NCBI GenBank assembly: GCA_041656735.1
Contig: JBBACY010000011.1
Coordinates: forward strand, 19,136-83,135
Source: Perlabentimonas sp041656735
Lineage (GTDB): Bacteria > Bacteroidota > Bacteroidia > Bacteroidales > Tenuifilaceae
DNA length: 64,000 bases
Reading direction: 5' to 3'
The notes under the pieces are model-generated. The model worked only from the letters and a program-made list of their open reading frames with translations. It did not search any database and had not been told where the DNA came from. The position numbers and the translations under genes are program-made. Position 1 is the first letter of the stretch; each line of letters opens with the position of its first letter. Of the stretch, positions 28,217-36,666 are shown piece after piece.

Positions 28217-28290
28217 TGACCCCGACAGGATTCAAACCTGTGACCTTCAGAACCGGAATCTGACATTCTATTCAGCTGAACTACGGGGCC
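28217..28290 (-). tRNA. tRNA-Arg (anticodon CCG)
   Basis: A complete 74-base cloverleaf on the minus strand. The 7-bp acceptor stem has one G-U pair. A 5-bp anticodon stem encloses a loop with CCG at positions 34-36, which reads the arginine codon CGG. The T-loop TTTGAAT and a 5-bp T stem are present. CCA is not encoded. Confidence 0.93.
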
Positions 28291-28473
28291 AATTGCCTTG
28301 CAAAAATAGCTAAAAAAAACAGACTTGACAACGAAAAATGGTGAGGTAAACACTTTACTAGCACAATGCGTATTTAGCTATTTCTCTGAAAATATTTTGG
28401 AATTAAAAATAGGGAGATAGACTTAAGTTTTAGCAATCATCATAATTTAGAATTAAGAACAACAGCAAGGCTG

Positions 28474-29280
28474 CTACATATACCCTTCCCAAACCCCGAC
28501 TGTAGCCAAACTTCCAGCGGTATAATCCGCTGGCACAGCGAAGTCGGAGTCTGTTAAAAATACACGAATTGCGCTAATTACTTCCGAAACCTGGATGCTA
28601 CCATCGCCCCTTCGAATTTCCACTTTAACCGGATACCCCTTATCGAGCAAACTAAAATACTCCTGCGAGCTTTCAAAGCTATCAGCATAAGCCCCTTGTG
28701 CTAGCTGGTTAAGAAAATGGTTCAGGCTAATAAAATCAAATTCATTTGAAATGGGCAAATCATTGGTTACCCATATATTTTCGAGTAAAAATCCTTCTTC
28801 TGATACCTCATACTTTGTTGCAGAAAAACCTCCAATAACCTGCCGCCCATTCAACTCTTTTACTGAAAAAACCTTTGAGGGAACAACGCTTTTATCGGTA
28901 AAGGAGGCATCAATCATTTCCATATACAGTGCTCGCACCTCTTCTTGCTTGTCGGCATCAACATCTATCAAATTCTGTTCAATGGAAGCAACCAGCTCTG
29001 CCCTTACCTCACTAACAAACCTCTGAGGATTACCTCTCCAGTAAGTTTTATTGCTATGATTCATGTAAAGTATCTGGTTTTGATCTAGCAGAAAAATAGT
29101 GCTTAAATTACCAGCCTCCATCTTCATATTATTTCCATACAAGTAAATATGTTCTACCCTTTGCTGCTGGTTATCATCAGGTAAATTATAATACCGTGTA
29201 GTTATATGCCACCCATTAGCCAAAGTGCTAATTGACATTACTACCAAGGCAAAAAGAGAAATAAAATTCTTGTTCATCAT
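28474..29280 (-). CDS. secreted protein of unknown function (possible DUF4412-like)
   Basis: A 268-residue protein with a signal peptide (MNKNFISLFALVVMSISTLANG). The mature part is mainly beta: KMEAGNLSTIFLLDQNQILYMNHSNKTYW near residue 53 and GGFSATKYEVSEEGFLLENIWVT near residue 150. The pattern of a reporter-like beta sheet that reads out LLDQ...YMNHSNKTY and ends FAVPADYTAGSL resembles DUF4412 proteins, but I am not certain. It stands alone between the tRNA and groEL. No active-site motif is visible. Confidence 0.6.
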   Translation of the reverse strand: MMNKNFISLFALVVMSISTLANGWHITTRYYNLPDDNQQQRVEHIYLYGNNMKMEAGNLSTIFLLDQNQILYMNHSNKTYWRGNPQRFVSEVRAELVASIEQNLIDVDADKQEEVRALYMEMIDASFTDKSVVPSKVFSVKELNGRQVIGGFSATKYEVSEEGFLLENIWVTNDLPISNEFDFISLNHFLNQLAQGAYADSFESSQEYFSLLDKGYPVKVEIRRGDGSIQVSEVISAIRVFLTDSDFAVPADYTAGSLATVGVWEGYM

Positions 29281-29500
29281 ATCTGTTTTTATAGACTAAA
29301 ACATTCCAGAAAATTGCTCTAAAACTCACTAGCCGTAAAGTTAAATAATTAACAACACCTCCTACATAAAATAATAAAATTTAACTTACGAGAATATTAT
29401 AGATAATTGATTTACAAGATTATTCGTAAAAGTTATAACATCTTAAAACAATCAAATCTCCCCAGTTCCGAAAAAATTTTGTGCCAACACTAAAATAAAA

Positions 29501-29528
29501 AGGGGAACAACCTAACGTTGCTCCCCCT
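29501..29528 (-). terminator. terminator of the groES-groEL operon
   Basis: On the minus strand a 10-base stem with one G-U pair (29527-29518 with 29511-29502) and a short loop is followed by a T-rich run. It begins about 30 bases after the groEL stop. Confidence 0.85.
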
Positions 29529-29557
29529 TGGATAATATATTTGGTGATTGAAGATTC

Positions 29558-31195
29558 TTACATCATTCCACCCATTCCGCCCATTCCTGGATTTCCCATT
29601 GGCATTGGGTTTTCTTCCTTCTCATCAGCCATTACGCATTCAGTTGTAAGGAACATTCCAGCAATTGACGCTGCATTTTCTAGAGCAACGCGAGTTACCT
29701 TGGTTGGGTCAATAACACCGCTATCAAGCAAGTTCTCGTACTTGTCGGTATATGCATTATAACCAAAGTCGTCTTTGCCTTCTCTAACCTTCTGAACAAC
29801 AACTGACCCGTCCTGTCCAGCGTTAGAAACAATTTGACGCAAAGGGGATTCAATGGCTTGGCGAATAATCTTAATACCCGTATTCTGATCCTCATTCTCA
29901 ACCTTTAACTTTTCGAGAAGCTCAATGGTACGAATATAAGCTACACCACCACCCGGAACGATACCCTCTTCAACTGCTGCACGAGTAGCGCTTAAAGCGT
30001 CATCAACCCTATCCTTCTTCTCTTTCATCTCGGTTTCGGTTGCTGCACCTACGTATAAAACGGCTACGCCACCCGCAAGTTTAGCTAAACGCTCTTGCAA
30101 CTTTTCACGATCATAATCGGAAGTAGTGTTCTCAATTTGAACCTTAATTTGAGCTACACGCTGCTTAATGGTATCTTTCTCACCAGCACCATTTACAACG
30201 GTTGTATTCTCCTTGTCTAGAGTAATTTTCTCGGCAGAACCCAACATCTCAACAGTGGCTGCATCTAAACGAAGGCCTTTCTCTTCAGAAATAACAACGC
30301 CACCGGTAAGGATGGCAATATCCTCAAGCATTTCTTTACGACGATCGCCAAAGCCTGGCGCTTTAACTGCTGCAATTTTAAGTGATCCACGAAGTTTATT
30401 TACAACAAGAGTCGCAAGCGCTTCGCCATCTATATCTTCTGCAATAATAAGGAGTGAACGACCATTTTGAGCTACTGGTTCCAGAACTGGAAGTAGATCC
30501 TTCATTGTCGAAATCTTCTTATCGGTAATCAGAACGTATGGATTTTCAAGTACTGTCTCCATTTTGTCTGGATTGGTAATAAAGTATGGCGAGATATAAC
30601 CCCTATCGAATTGCATACCCTCAACTATCTCAACAGTAGTTTCAATCCCTTTTGCCTCTTCAACAGTAATTACGCCCTCTTTTTTTACTTTCTTCATGGC
30701 CTCAGCAATAAGTTTACCAATTTCATGGTCGTTATTAGCTGAAATTGAAGCTACTTGCTCAATTTTTGTGTAATCGTCGCCAATCTCAATACTTTGCTTC
30801 CTAAGCCCTTCAACCACCTTAGCAACAGCAATATCAATACCTCGCTTAAGGTCCATTGGGTTTGCTCCAGCGGTTACGTTTTTAATACCCACTCCTATAA
30901 TTGCCTGTGCCAAAACAGTTGCTGTAGTTGTACCATCACCAGCATCATCGCCAGTTTTTGCTGCAACTTCTTTCACCATTTGAGCGCCTATGTTTTCCAT
31001 TGGATCGGTAAGATCAATTTCTTTGGCTACGGTAACTCCGTCTTTTGTAATCTGAGGAGACCCAAATTTTTTCTCTATAACCACGTTACGTCCTTTGGGG
31101 CCAAGCGTTACTCTAACCGCATTAGCTAACTTATCAACACCTTTTTTTAGCTGGTCGCGGGCTTCAACATCGAAACTAATAATTTTTCCTGCCAT
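29558..31195 (-). CDS. groEL: chaperonin GroEL
   Basis: The 545-residue large subunit of the GroEL/ES folding chamber. It shows the N-terminal DARDQLKKGVDKLANAVRVTLGPKGRNVV block, the nucleotide motif GDGTTTATVLAQ near residue 86, the VVEGMQFDRGYISPYF segment and the C-terminal Gly-Met tail (GNPGMGGMGGMM). It lies 61 bases after groES in the same direction. A long antisense open frame within it has no independent support. Confidence 0.98.
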   Translation of the reverse strand: MAGKIISFDVEARDQLKKGVDKLANAVRVTLGPKGRNVVIEKKFGSPQITKDGVTVAKEIDLTDPMENIGAQMVKEVAAKTGDDAGDGTTTATVLAQAIIGVGIKNVTAGANPMDLKRGIDIAVAKVVEGLRKQSIEIGDDYTKIEQVASISANNDHEIGKLIAEAMKKVKKEGVITVEEAKGIETTVEIVEGMQFDRGYISPYFITNPDKMETVLENPYVLITDKKISTMKDLLPVLEPVAQNGRSLLIIAEDIDGEALATLVVNKLRGSLKIAAVKAPGFGDRRKEMLEDIAILTGGVVISEEKGLRLDAATVEMLGSAEKITLDKENTTVVNGAGEKDTIKQRVAQIKVQIENTTSDYDREKLQERLAKLAGGVAVLYVGAATETEMKEKKDRVDDALSATRAAVEEGIVPGGGVAYIRTIELLEKLKVENEDQNTGIKIIRQAIESPLRQIVSNAGQDGSVVVQKVREGKDDFGYNAYTDKYENLLDSGVIDPTKVTRVALENAASIAGMFLTTECVMADEKEENPMPMGNPGMGGMGGMM

Positions 31196-31256
31196 AATAT
31201 TTTTTTCTTTAATTTTGTAAATAGATTAAACAATCAGTTGTTCTAGTAAGCAAAAA

Positions 31257-31535
31257 CTAAACAATAGCTAGGATATCCGACTGCTTCATCATAAGATATT
31301 CTTTTCCATCAAGGCTAATTTCTGTACCTGAATATTTTCCGTAAAGTACTAGGTCTCCCTTTTTAACCTCCATAGTAACATCCTTTGTACCGGCGCCAAG
31401 TGCAACCACAGTACCTTTTTGTGGTTTTTCTTTTGCAGTATCGGGTATAAAAATACCGCTTGCCGTCTTTTCTTCTGCTTCCAAAGGCTCAACAAGAACC
31501 CTATCTGCTAATGGTTTAATTTTTAGTTCTGACAT
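31257..31535 (-). CDS. groES: co-chaperonin GroES
   Basis: The 92-residue co-chaperonin, the lid of the GroEL chamber. It starts MSELKIKPLADRVLVEPLEA, contains the mobile loop EEKTASGIFIPDTAKEKPQKG and ends with KEYLMMKQSDILAIV. It is the first gene of the groESL operon and has its own predicted promoter, separate from the secG operon just upstream. Confidence 0.97.
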   Translation of the reverse strand: MSELKIKPLADRVLVEPLEAEEKTASGIFIPDTAKEKPQKGTVVALGAGTKDVTMEVKKGDLVLYGKYSGTEISLDGKEYLMMKQSDILAIV

Positions 31536-31564
31536 TTCAAAAATGTTTTATTGTTAATTAATAT

Positions 31565-31596
31565 ATTTCGATTTACAGCTTTTAGTATATCGAAAT
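31565..31596. repeat. inverted repeat in the groES leader (possible operator)
   Basis: ATTTCGAT (31565-31572) and ATCGAAAT (31589-31596) form a perfect 8-base inverted repeat with 16 bases between. It lies at the predicted transcription start of groESL and could be an operator or a 5'-leader hairpin. Confidence 0.45.
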
Positions 31597-31602
31597 TTGT
31601 GC

Positions 31603-31610
31603 CAAACGTA
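31603..31610 (-). promoter_or_regulatory. candidate -7 element of groES-groEL
   Basis: The minus strand reads TACGTTTG, a full match to TAnnTTTG, about 70 bases before the groES ATG. No standard -33 TTG is well placed, so activation by another factor is possible. Confidence 0.5.
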
Positions 31611-31848
31611 TAAACCTGACTTTTTGTCCTGTTTTTAAATGTCTTTAAAGTTTTATCCCTTTTTCAACAAACCTGGTGAAAGAGAATACTCCGTACAATT
31701 ATGTTTTAACCATATTATAATGTGTTAAAAATAAAGCAGGCTAATACGTAAACGAACATAACTCCTACGTTACTAACTATAAACAATTACATTATCATCT
31801 TTATGTAATGCAAGGCGGGAACACTTTCCCACTTGGTTTAAATAAAGA

Positions 31849-31883
31849 GCGGGTGTCAGTATATGACATACTGACACCCGCTT
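31849..31883 (-). terminator. terminator of the sigma-54 activator/lptE/secG operon
   Basis: A perfect 15-base stem (31849-31863 with 31869-31883) and 5-base loop, followed on the minus strand by a T-rich run. It lies 22 bases after the secG stop and separates this operon from groESL. Confidence 0.88.
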
Positions 31884-31905
31884 AAGTGAAAAAGTTTATG
31901 TTCTT

Positions 31906-32259
31906 TTACTCTTTATCTGGCTCACTCGCATTACTCCCCTCGTCGGATGTTGGAGGAGGGAAAGTTGGTAAAGCTGATTGGCTAGGCATTCTATCTAACT
32001 TTTCTTCAATTGCCGAGCGGCTAACCTCGCCTTTATCGCGGGGTATTGCAAAAGCGGCCAATACACTTAGGACTAGAAGACTAACAGCCAACGTCCAAGT
32101 AGCTTTCTCTAAAAAGTCGGCCGTTTTACGAACGCCCATAACCTGATTTGAGGAAGCAAAATTTGATGCCAACCCACCCCCTTTTGAATTCTGAACCAAT
32201 ACGATTAGAATTAGTAGGATGCTGGCAATAATTATTAATACTGATATGAGCAGATACAT
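31906..32259 (-). CDS. secG: preprotein translocase subunit SecG
   Basis: A 117-residue inner-membrane subunit of SecYEG. It shows two hydrophobic helices (YLLISVLIIIASILLILIVLVQ and LAVSLLVLSVLAAFAI) around the conserved NSKGGGLASNFASSNQ loop, then an acidic C-terminal tail. It is the last gene of an operon with the sigma-54 activator, lptE and a TPR gene, a common order in Bacteroidota, followed by a strong terminator. Confidence 0.94.
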   Translation of the reverse strand: MYLLISVLIIIASILLILIVLVQNSKGGGLASNFASSNQVMGVRKTADFLEKATWTLAVSLLVLSVLAAFAIPRDKGEVSRSAIEEKLDRMPSQSALPTFPPPTSDEGSNASEPDKE

Positions 32260-32288
32260 TACGAATGGTTTTAACGTTTATTACTGAG

Positions 32289-33143
32289 TTATTTCTTAAT
32301 CTCTATAATTTGAGCGGCAAAGTAAGCTTTTTTTTCTGGATATTTCAAACTTAATCTCTCGTAAATTCTAATAGCCTTGTCATTATGCCCTTGAGCCAAA
32401 TAAATTTTAGCTAAAGATTCGCTTGCAACATCTTCCGACTCTTTAAGCGAATCGAGTGATATGTCTGCCTGGTAAACAGTTTCTGCAGAGGCTGGCTGGT
32501 TAGGAACAATTCGTGGCCTTGTCTCAATAAACGCATCAACCAACGAGAAAGGGTCATCAGAATCGGCCTTGTCAGCATCAGTAAAAATACTGCTATCTCC
32601 CTTCTGAATAAGTTCCAATATGGATGGATTTGCCTTGGGTTCACTCTTTTCATCAGTCGTACTGGCCTCTGGCTTTCTAGTTTCTTTGGATAATGAACCA
32701 TATCCATCCTCAACAAGAACCCCATTAGGAATTTCTAGTGTATAAAGTTGAGGATCCATATACACCTCTTCATCAGTTTTATGTTGAGTTTCAGCGGGCG
32801 AATCGGAGAGTTCTAGGAGTTGGTCATCAGCATTCGGCCTATGTACAGTAGCAGCAGCAATCTTGCTATCGGCGTCAGGTGAATCAGGCACGTTCGAATC
32901 GTACTCATTTGTTACCGAATGGAGGGCAAAGAATAACACATTCCTATCTGAAGCCAGTGCTGAAATTTTTGTAACCTCAGAATTTAGATCGCGCGAATTA
33001 GTATTCTTCTGCCCAATAACGTTAAGTATCCTTGATGCAAAAAAATAGGGAAACTCATTAGTCAACTTACCAAGCTGCGTTAATTCGTCGATACCAATGC
33101 GCTGGGGTTGCTCTATGTAACTGTAAAACTGCTCCTTATCCAT
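32289..33143 (-). CDS. cytoplasmic protein with C-terminal TPR
   Basis: A protein of about 284 residues. The N-terminal part (about 60 residues, MDKEQFYSYIEQPQRIGIDELTQLGKL) is helical. The middle is acidic and low in complexity. The end is a TPR-like pair, SLAKIYLAQGHNDKAIRIYERLSLKYPEK. No signal peptide is seen. I take the ATG at 33143, since the upstream frame start at 33152 would overlap lptE. It sits between lptE and secG, a position typical of this conserved operon. Function unknown. Confidence 0.7.
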   Translation of the reverse strand: MDKEQFYSYIEQPQRIGIDELTQLGKLTNEFPYFFASRILNVIGQKNTNSRDLNSEVTKISALASDRNVLFFALHSVTNEYDSNVPDSPDADSKIAAATVHRPNADDQLLELSDSPAETQHKTDEEVYMDPQLYTLEIPNGVLVEDGYGSLSKETRKPEASTTDEKSEPKANPSILELIQKGDSSIFTDADKADSDDPFSLVDAFIETRPRIVPNQPASAETVYQADISLDSLKESEDVASESLAKIYLAQGHNDKAIRIYERLSLKYPEKKAYFAAQIIEIKK

Positions 33144-33145
33144 AG

Positions 33146-33682
33146 CTACCAATTTGCGACTGCATTATTAAATATATCCTCAATCAGCTTATCTACAATA
33201 ATTTTAACTAGGTTTTGCTCAACCTGTGTTAACTGCTGACGGCTATCAAAATCCTCAAAATGCGAGAACGTTTTATCGTAATTCTGGGTTGGATCAATAG
33301 CATTCTCGAACTTAACCCGTACCGAGATGGTTAACCTATTCATGGCAGCTATCTCGTTACCCTGAACTGCAACTGGTTGCACACGATAATCGCGAATTTC
33401 GCCAGTAAAACTCAAATCGCCATATGCTGCCACCGAATTTAATCGGGTTTGGGTTGTAAACCTATTGCGAAGCGATTCTGCGAGAGTATTACTAAGCATT
33501 GGATTTACCAACGGTGCTAAGTTCTGAAAATGGCCAACGCTTACTGTTTTTACTTCGGGTGCAATAGATGCCCCCGAAAAAGTGTAGCCTACGGAACACG
33601 ACATTATGGCAATGCTAACAATTGCCGCTAAAGCTATGTTCACCAACTTCTTACAAATCACCCGCTTAAATGTTCTCCACAT
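33146..33682 (-). CDS. lptE: LptE-family LPS-assembly lipoprotein
   Basis: A 178-residue lipoprotein. The signal ends in lipobox IAIMSC (Cys29), followed by SVGYTFSGASIAPEVKTVSVGHFQN, the typical start of Bacteroidota LptE proteins. Residues about 65-130 (LAESLRNRFTTQTRLNSV) complete the beta-strand and helix pattern. LptE plugs the LptD barrel in the outer membrane. It begins 11 bases after the sigma-54 activator gene. The match is to the family pattern, not to E. coli LptE sequence. Confidence 0.83.
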   Translation of the reverse strand: MWRTFKRVICKKLVNIALAAIVSIAIMSCSVGYTFSGASIAPEVKTVSVGHFQNLAPLVNPMLSNTLAESLRNRFTTQTRLNSVAAYGDLSFTGEIRDYRVQPVAVQGNEIAAMNRLTISVRVKFENAIDPTQNYDKTFSHFEDFDSRQQLTQVEQNLVKIIVDKLIEDIFNNAVANW

Positions 33683-33693
33683 AAATAAAAACG

Positions 33694-34944
33694 TTAGTCC
33701 AAGTTATACTCCTTAATTTTGCGGTATAGTGTTCGTTCAGATATACCTAACTCTTGTGCCGCCTGCCTTCGCTTTCCGCTATATTTGCTTAGGGCTTTCT
33801 TAATCATCTCAACCTCCTTATCTGCAAGGGACAACGACTCCTCAATAAATTCCTCAGTATCTTGAATATCAGGATTATCCTCGGCAAATGATTTTGACTC
33901 AAACTCATCTTTTGGAGACGGTTGAAGGTAGGGGACATCGTCTTTATACAAATTCTTTAGTATTCCGGCGCTTTCACGAGTCACCTCAACATTATGATTC
34001 TCATTTTGTAGTAAATCGAGCACAAGCTTTTTTAAATCGTTAACATCATTCCGCATATCAAAAAGAATCTTATATAAAATTTCCCTTTCGTTGGCAAATG
34101 ACGGCTCAGCTACCCCGGGTTTACTTATTACCGCAGGTAGTTTTGTTGGATTATAGTCGGGTAAATAATGCAAGAGTTTGTCGGCACTAACCAATCGCGA
34201 TTCTTCAATTACGGATATTTGCTCAGTAACATTTTTAAGCTGCCGCACATTACCTGGCCACTTATAGCTAACCAAAATTCGCCGGGCATCATCATCGAGC
34301 GCAATAGTTGGCATACGGTACTTCTCGGCAAAATCGGATGCGAACTTTCTGAAAAGCAGAGGTATATCTTCGGTGCGTTCGCGTAAGGGAAGAATATTAA
34401 TGGGCACGGTGTTTAACCTATAGTAAAGGTCTTCGCGAAACGTACCTTTCCGAATTGCGTCAACCAAGTTTACGTTGGTTGCAGCAATAACTCTAACGTC
34501 CGTTTTTTTTGCTTTGGAAGAACCAACCCTTAAAAACTCTCCGCTTTCAAGAACACGCAGCAACCGCACCTGGGTTGAAATGGGGAGTTCCGCAACCTCA
34601 TCGAGAAAAATTGTTCCTCCGTCGGCAACCTCAAAATATCCCTGCCTGCTTTCCATTGCACCAGTAAACGAGCCCTTTTCATGACCAAAAAGTTCCGAAT
34701 CAATTGTGCCCTCGGGAATTGCTCCGCAGTTAACGGCTATATATGCCCCATGCTTTCGGGCGCTGTATAAGTGAATTATTTGAGGAAAGACCTCTTTCCC
34801 CGTTCCACTTTCACCCATAATAAGTACCGACAAATCGGTAGGTGCAACCTGTAAACCGATATCGAGAGCACGATTTAGTGCCTGCGAGTTACCAATTATC
34901 TCAAAACGTTGCTTTATGCGTTGTAAATCACTTCTCATTTCCAT
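33694..34944 (-). CDS. sigma-54-dependent activator without receiver domain
   Basis: A 416-residue enhancer-binding protein. It begins directly with the AAA+ domain: Walker A GESGTGKE (residues 44-51), a GSFTGA loop (a variant of GAFTGA, about residue 93) and GGTIFLDEVAEL. The sensor region WPGNVRQLKNV is near residue 237. A Fis-type helix-turn-helix ends it (KRRQAAQELGISERTLYRKIKEYNL). With no receiver or ligand domain it may be controlled by its own amount or by a partner. It heads the lptE-secG operon and has a strong promoter. Confidence 0.9.
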   Translation of the reverse strand: MEMRSDLQRIKQRFEIIGNSQALNRALDIGLQVAPTDLSVLIMGESGTGKEVFPQIIHLYSARKHGAYIAVNCGAIPEGTIDSELFGHEKGSFTGAMESRQGYFEVADGGTIFLDEVAELPISTQVRLLRVLESGEFLRVGSSKAKKTDVRVIAATNVNLVDAIRKGTFREDLYYRLNTVPINILPLRERTEDIPLLFRKFASDFAEKYRMPTIALDDDARRILVSYKWPGNVRQLKNVTEQISVIEESRLVSADKLLHYLPDYNPTKLPAVISKPGVAEPSFANEREILYKILFDMRNDVNDLKKLVLDLLQNENHNVEVTRESAGILKNLYKDDVPYLQPSPKDEFESKSFAEDNPDIQDTEEFIEESLSLADKEVEMIKKALSKYSGKRRQAAQELGISERTLYRKIKEYNLD

Positions 34945-34961
34945 ATTAAAAAAGATACTGA

Positions 34962-34991
34962 CAAAATTACATATTTTATAGTAAGCTACAA
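34962..34991 (-). promoter_or_regulatory. promoter of the sigma-54 activator/lptE/secG operon
   Basis: On the minus strand TTG (34991-34989) is followed after 19 bases by TAATTTTG (34969-34962), a full match to the primary-sigma pattern. Transcription would start about 10 bases before the ATG at 34944, a very short leader. Confidence 0.75.
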
Positions 34992-35179
34992 TACTTTTAG
35001 GGAATATATACGCTTATATATTTGATAATAGCCAGTTAAACCTGACACTTTTGCGTTTTTTAGCTTATTGAAATTTAATGTTGCCTACACTAGTGAAATG
35101 ATGTTTTACAATAAACGACACTTTTGCCTAGAAACTAACACAGAGTTAAGGCTAAAAACTTAAAATTAATCATTACAAA

Positions 35180-35213
35180 CAAAAGGCGACTATTTATTAG
35201 CCGCCCTTTTTAC
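35180..35213 (-). terminator. terminator after the LPP20-like 429-residue gene
   Basis: A stem of about 12 pairs with one bulged base and a 5-base loop lies 20 bases past the stop, with A and T runs on both flanks. Confidence 0.7.
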
Positions 35214-35232
35214 AAAAAAATATTGTAGGAAT

Positions 35233-36522
35233 TTACCAATCAGTTGTATATGTATGATTATATATTCTGTAGGTTTTCTTTTCACCTGTTTTATCCGAAG
35301 TAAAATGTATGTAACCCGAGAGCATTGAAATGCGCTTGCCAGACGTTGAAGTTTCATCTGCCTTGAGGGCTTTATCGATGTTAAGTTTTAGGGAGTGATT
35401 ACCCTTTCCAGAAAAATTTTGCCCAATGTTATCAACAACTATTGGTGCTTGACCCTGTATTTCAATCTCAACCTTATTAATAGTAAAAGGTGCACTATAC
35501 TTTGAAACAAGGGTTATATCCATAGTTGCATTTGATATTACGCCCTCGCCGCTTAGGGCAACTAGTCGTATGGGTTCATTAACAAAAATTGCGGCCTTAT
35601 CGGCTGTTGTATCAAAGAAGAATTTCTTTTGAACATTATTATTGCCAAATCGATAGGTTACAAGTATATGGTTTTCGGGATCATCGTAGCAATTAAAGTA
35701 ATCGTACTTAATAATTGTATAATTCTTGTTATTAACAGTACTGGTTATACGAGCACACTCCGAACTAGTATTCGGTTTTCGTGATGTGGAAACATACTTA
35801 TCACCAAGCCTGAGCGCATACTTTAGCTCACCCAAACCGCTTTCAATTTCTACTAGCTCGAGGCTGTTATATAGACCTCTATATCGGGTTATGCCGAGGT
35901 TTGCGGTATTTTTTCGGCCATCCATAAAGTAATCGGACAAGACCTTTAATTCATCAATATTTTTTTGAATAACATCAACATTATCAACGTTATCTGCAGC
36001 AGCAATCAGCTCATCGAGCTGACGAGTCATTTCTTTATCGCGCTTTTTAAACTCCTCAACAAGTTTCCAAACCTCAATTTTTGGGAAAGGATACTTTAGG
36101 TGGTAGTTAAATCGAACGGTACGAGTTTTTTTGTCTTGCAGTTTTTCCCAGTAGAACTCATCAACCTTAGAAAGAGAAATACCCTGTAAAAAAGGAACTG
36201 GACCAGACGTTGTGGTAGTTGTTGTGGCAAAGTTTTCGAGATACAAAGATACTTTGTTCACCGTATTCTCTTCCACACGCATTTCCGAGGTAGTTTGTAC
36301 ATTTTCGGCTACAGCACTAACTATCTGCTCTTTAATCATATTCAGAGCGTTCTGTTGGGCTTCCTGAGCAGTTGAGCCGCTACCCACCGTAATGATGTAG
36401 TCCTTTTCAAGGCCATTAACCCATTTGGGTTGCTTTTTGCTACTCGATTCAACTACTTTTGTTTGCGCCATACTAGCAAAAGCCAATGACAACATTAAGG
36501 ATATTAGGAGTAATCGTTTCAT
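35233..36522 (-). CDS. secreted LPP20-like protein (exported-protein cluster)
   Basis: A 429-residue protein with a signal peptide (MKRLLLISLMLSLAFASMAQ). Residues about 30-110 resemble the LPP20/TolB-N type: PKWVNGLEKDYIITVGSGS then AQEAQQNALNMIKEQIVSAV. A helical linker follows, and the last 150 residues look like a beta-sandwich (VRLVALSGEGVISNATMDITLV). It is the last gene of a six-gene leftward cluster but has a terminator upstream, so it may be separately expressed. Family assignment is tentative and the function is unknown. Confidence 0.7.
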   Translation of the reverse strand: MKRLLLISLMLSLAFASMAQTKVVESSSKKQPKWVNGLEKDYIITVGSGSTAQEAQQNALNMIKEQIVSAVAENVQTTSEMRVEENTVNKVSLYLENFATTTTTTSGPVPFLQGISLSKVDEFYWEKLQDKKTRTVRFNYHLKYPFPKIEVWKLVEEFKKRDKEMTRQLDELIAAADNVDNVDVIQKNIDELKVLSDYFMDGRKNTANLGITRYRGLYNSLELVEIESGLGELKYALRLGDKYVSTSRKPNTSSECARITSTVNNKNYTIIKYDYFNCYDDPENHILVTYRFGNNNVQKKFFFDTTADKAAIFVNEPIRLVALSGEGVISNATMDITLVSKYSAPFTINKVEIEIQGQAPIVVDNIGQNFSGKGNHSLKLNIDKALKADETSTSGKRISMLSGYIHFTSDKTGEKKTYRIYNHTYTTDW

Positions 36523-36627
36523 TATTTTGGTGTATTTGGTGTTTAATTGCTCTAAAGAAAGAGCAGTTTTAGGTAGCTACAACTAGCCATTTAGGGGTGT
36601 TGACTATAGGAGATTTTGACAAAAAAC

Positions 36628-36655
36628 ACCCAGCAATCCCAGAGGATTGCTGGGT
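36628..36655 (-). terminator. internal terminator within the exported-protein cluster
   Basis: A perfect 12-base stem (36628-36639 with 36644-36655) with a 4-base loop, followed on the minus strand by a T run. It lies 12 bases past the 196-residue lipoprotein gene and before the next gene. Confidence 0.88.
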
Positions 36656-36666
36656 ATATGACAAAA

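Larger units (their letters stand above)
31536..31905. other. intergenic region between secG and groES
   Basis: About 370 bases holding, from right to left, the secG terminator, an AT-rich stretch, the predicted groES -7 element and an 8-base inverted repeat. No CIRCE element (TTAGCACTC-N9-GAGTGCTAA) is present. No coding frame is supported. Confidence 0.55.

Noticed and set aside
28217..28290. tRNA-Arg as an integration site
   Set aside because: No integrase, direct-repeat copy of the tRNA end or mobile-element cargo is visible on either side.
30755..31129. 124-codon frame antisense to groEL
   Set aside because: The opposite strand is an unmistakable groEL coding sequence, and the antisense frame has no domain or promoter support.
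31536..31905. CIRCE element upstream of groES
   Set aside because: The TTAGCACTC/GAGTGCTAA repeat is not present in this interval.
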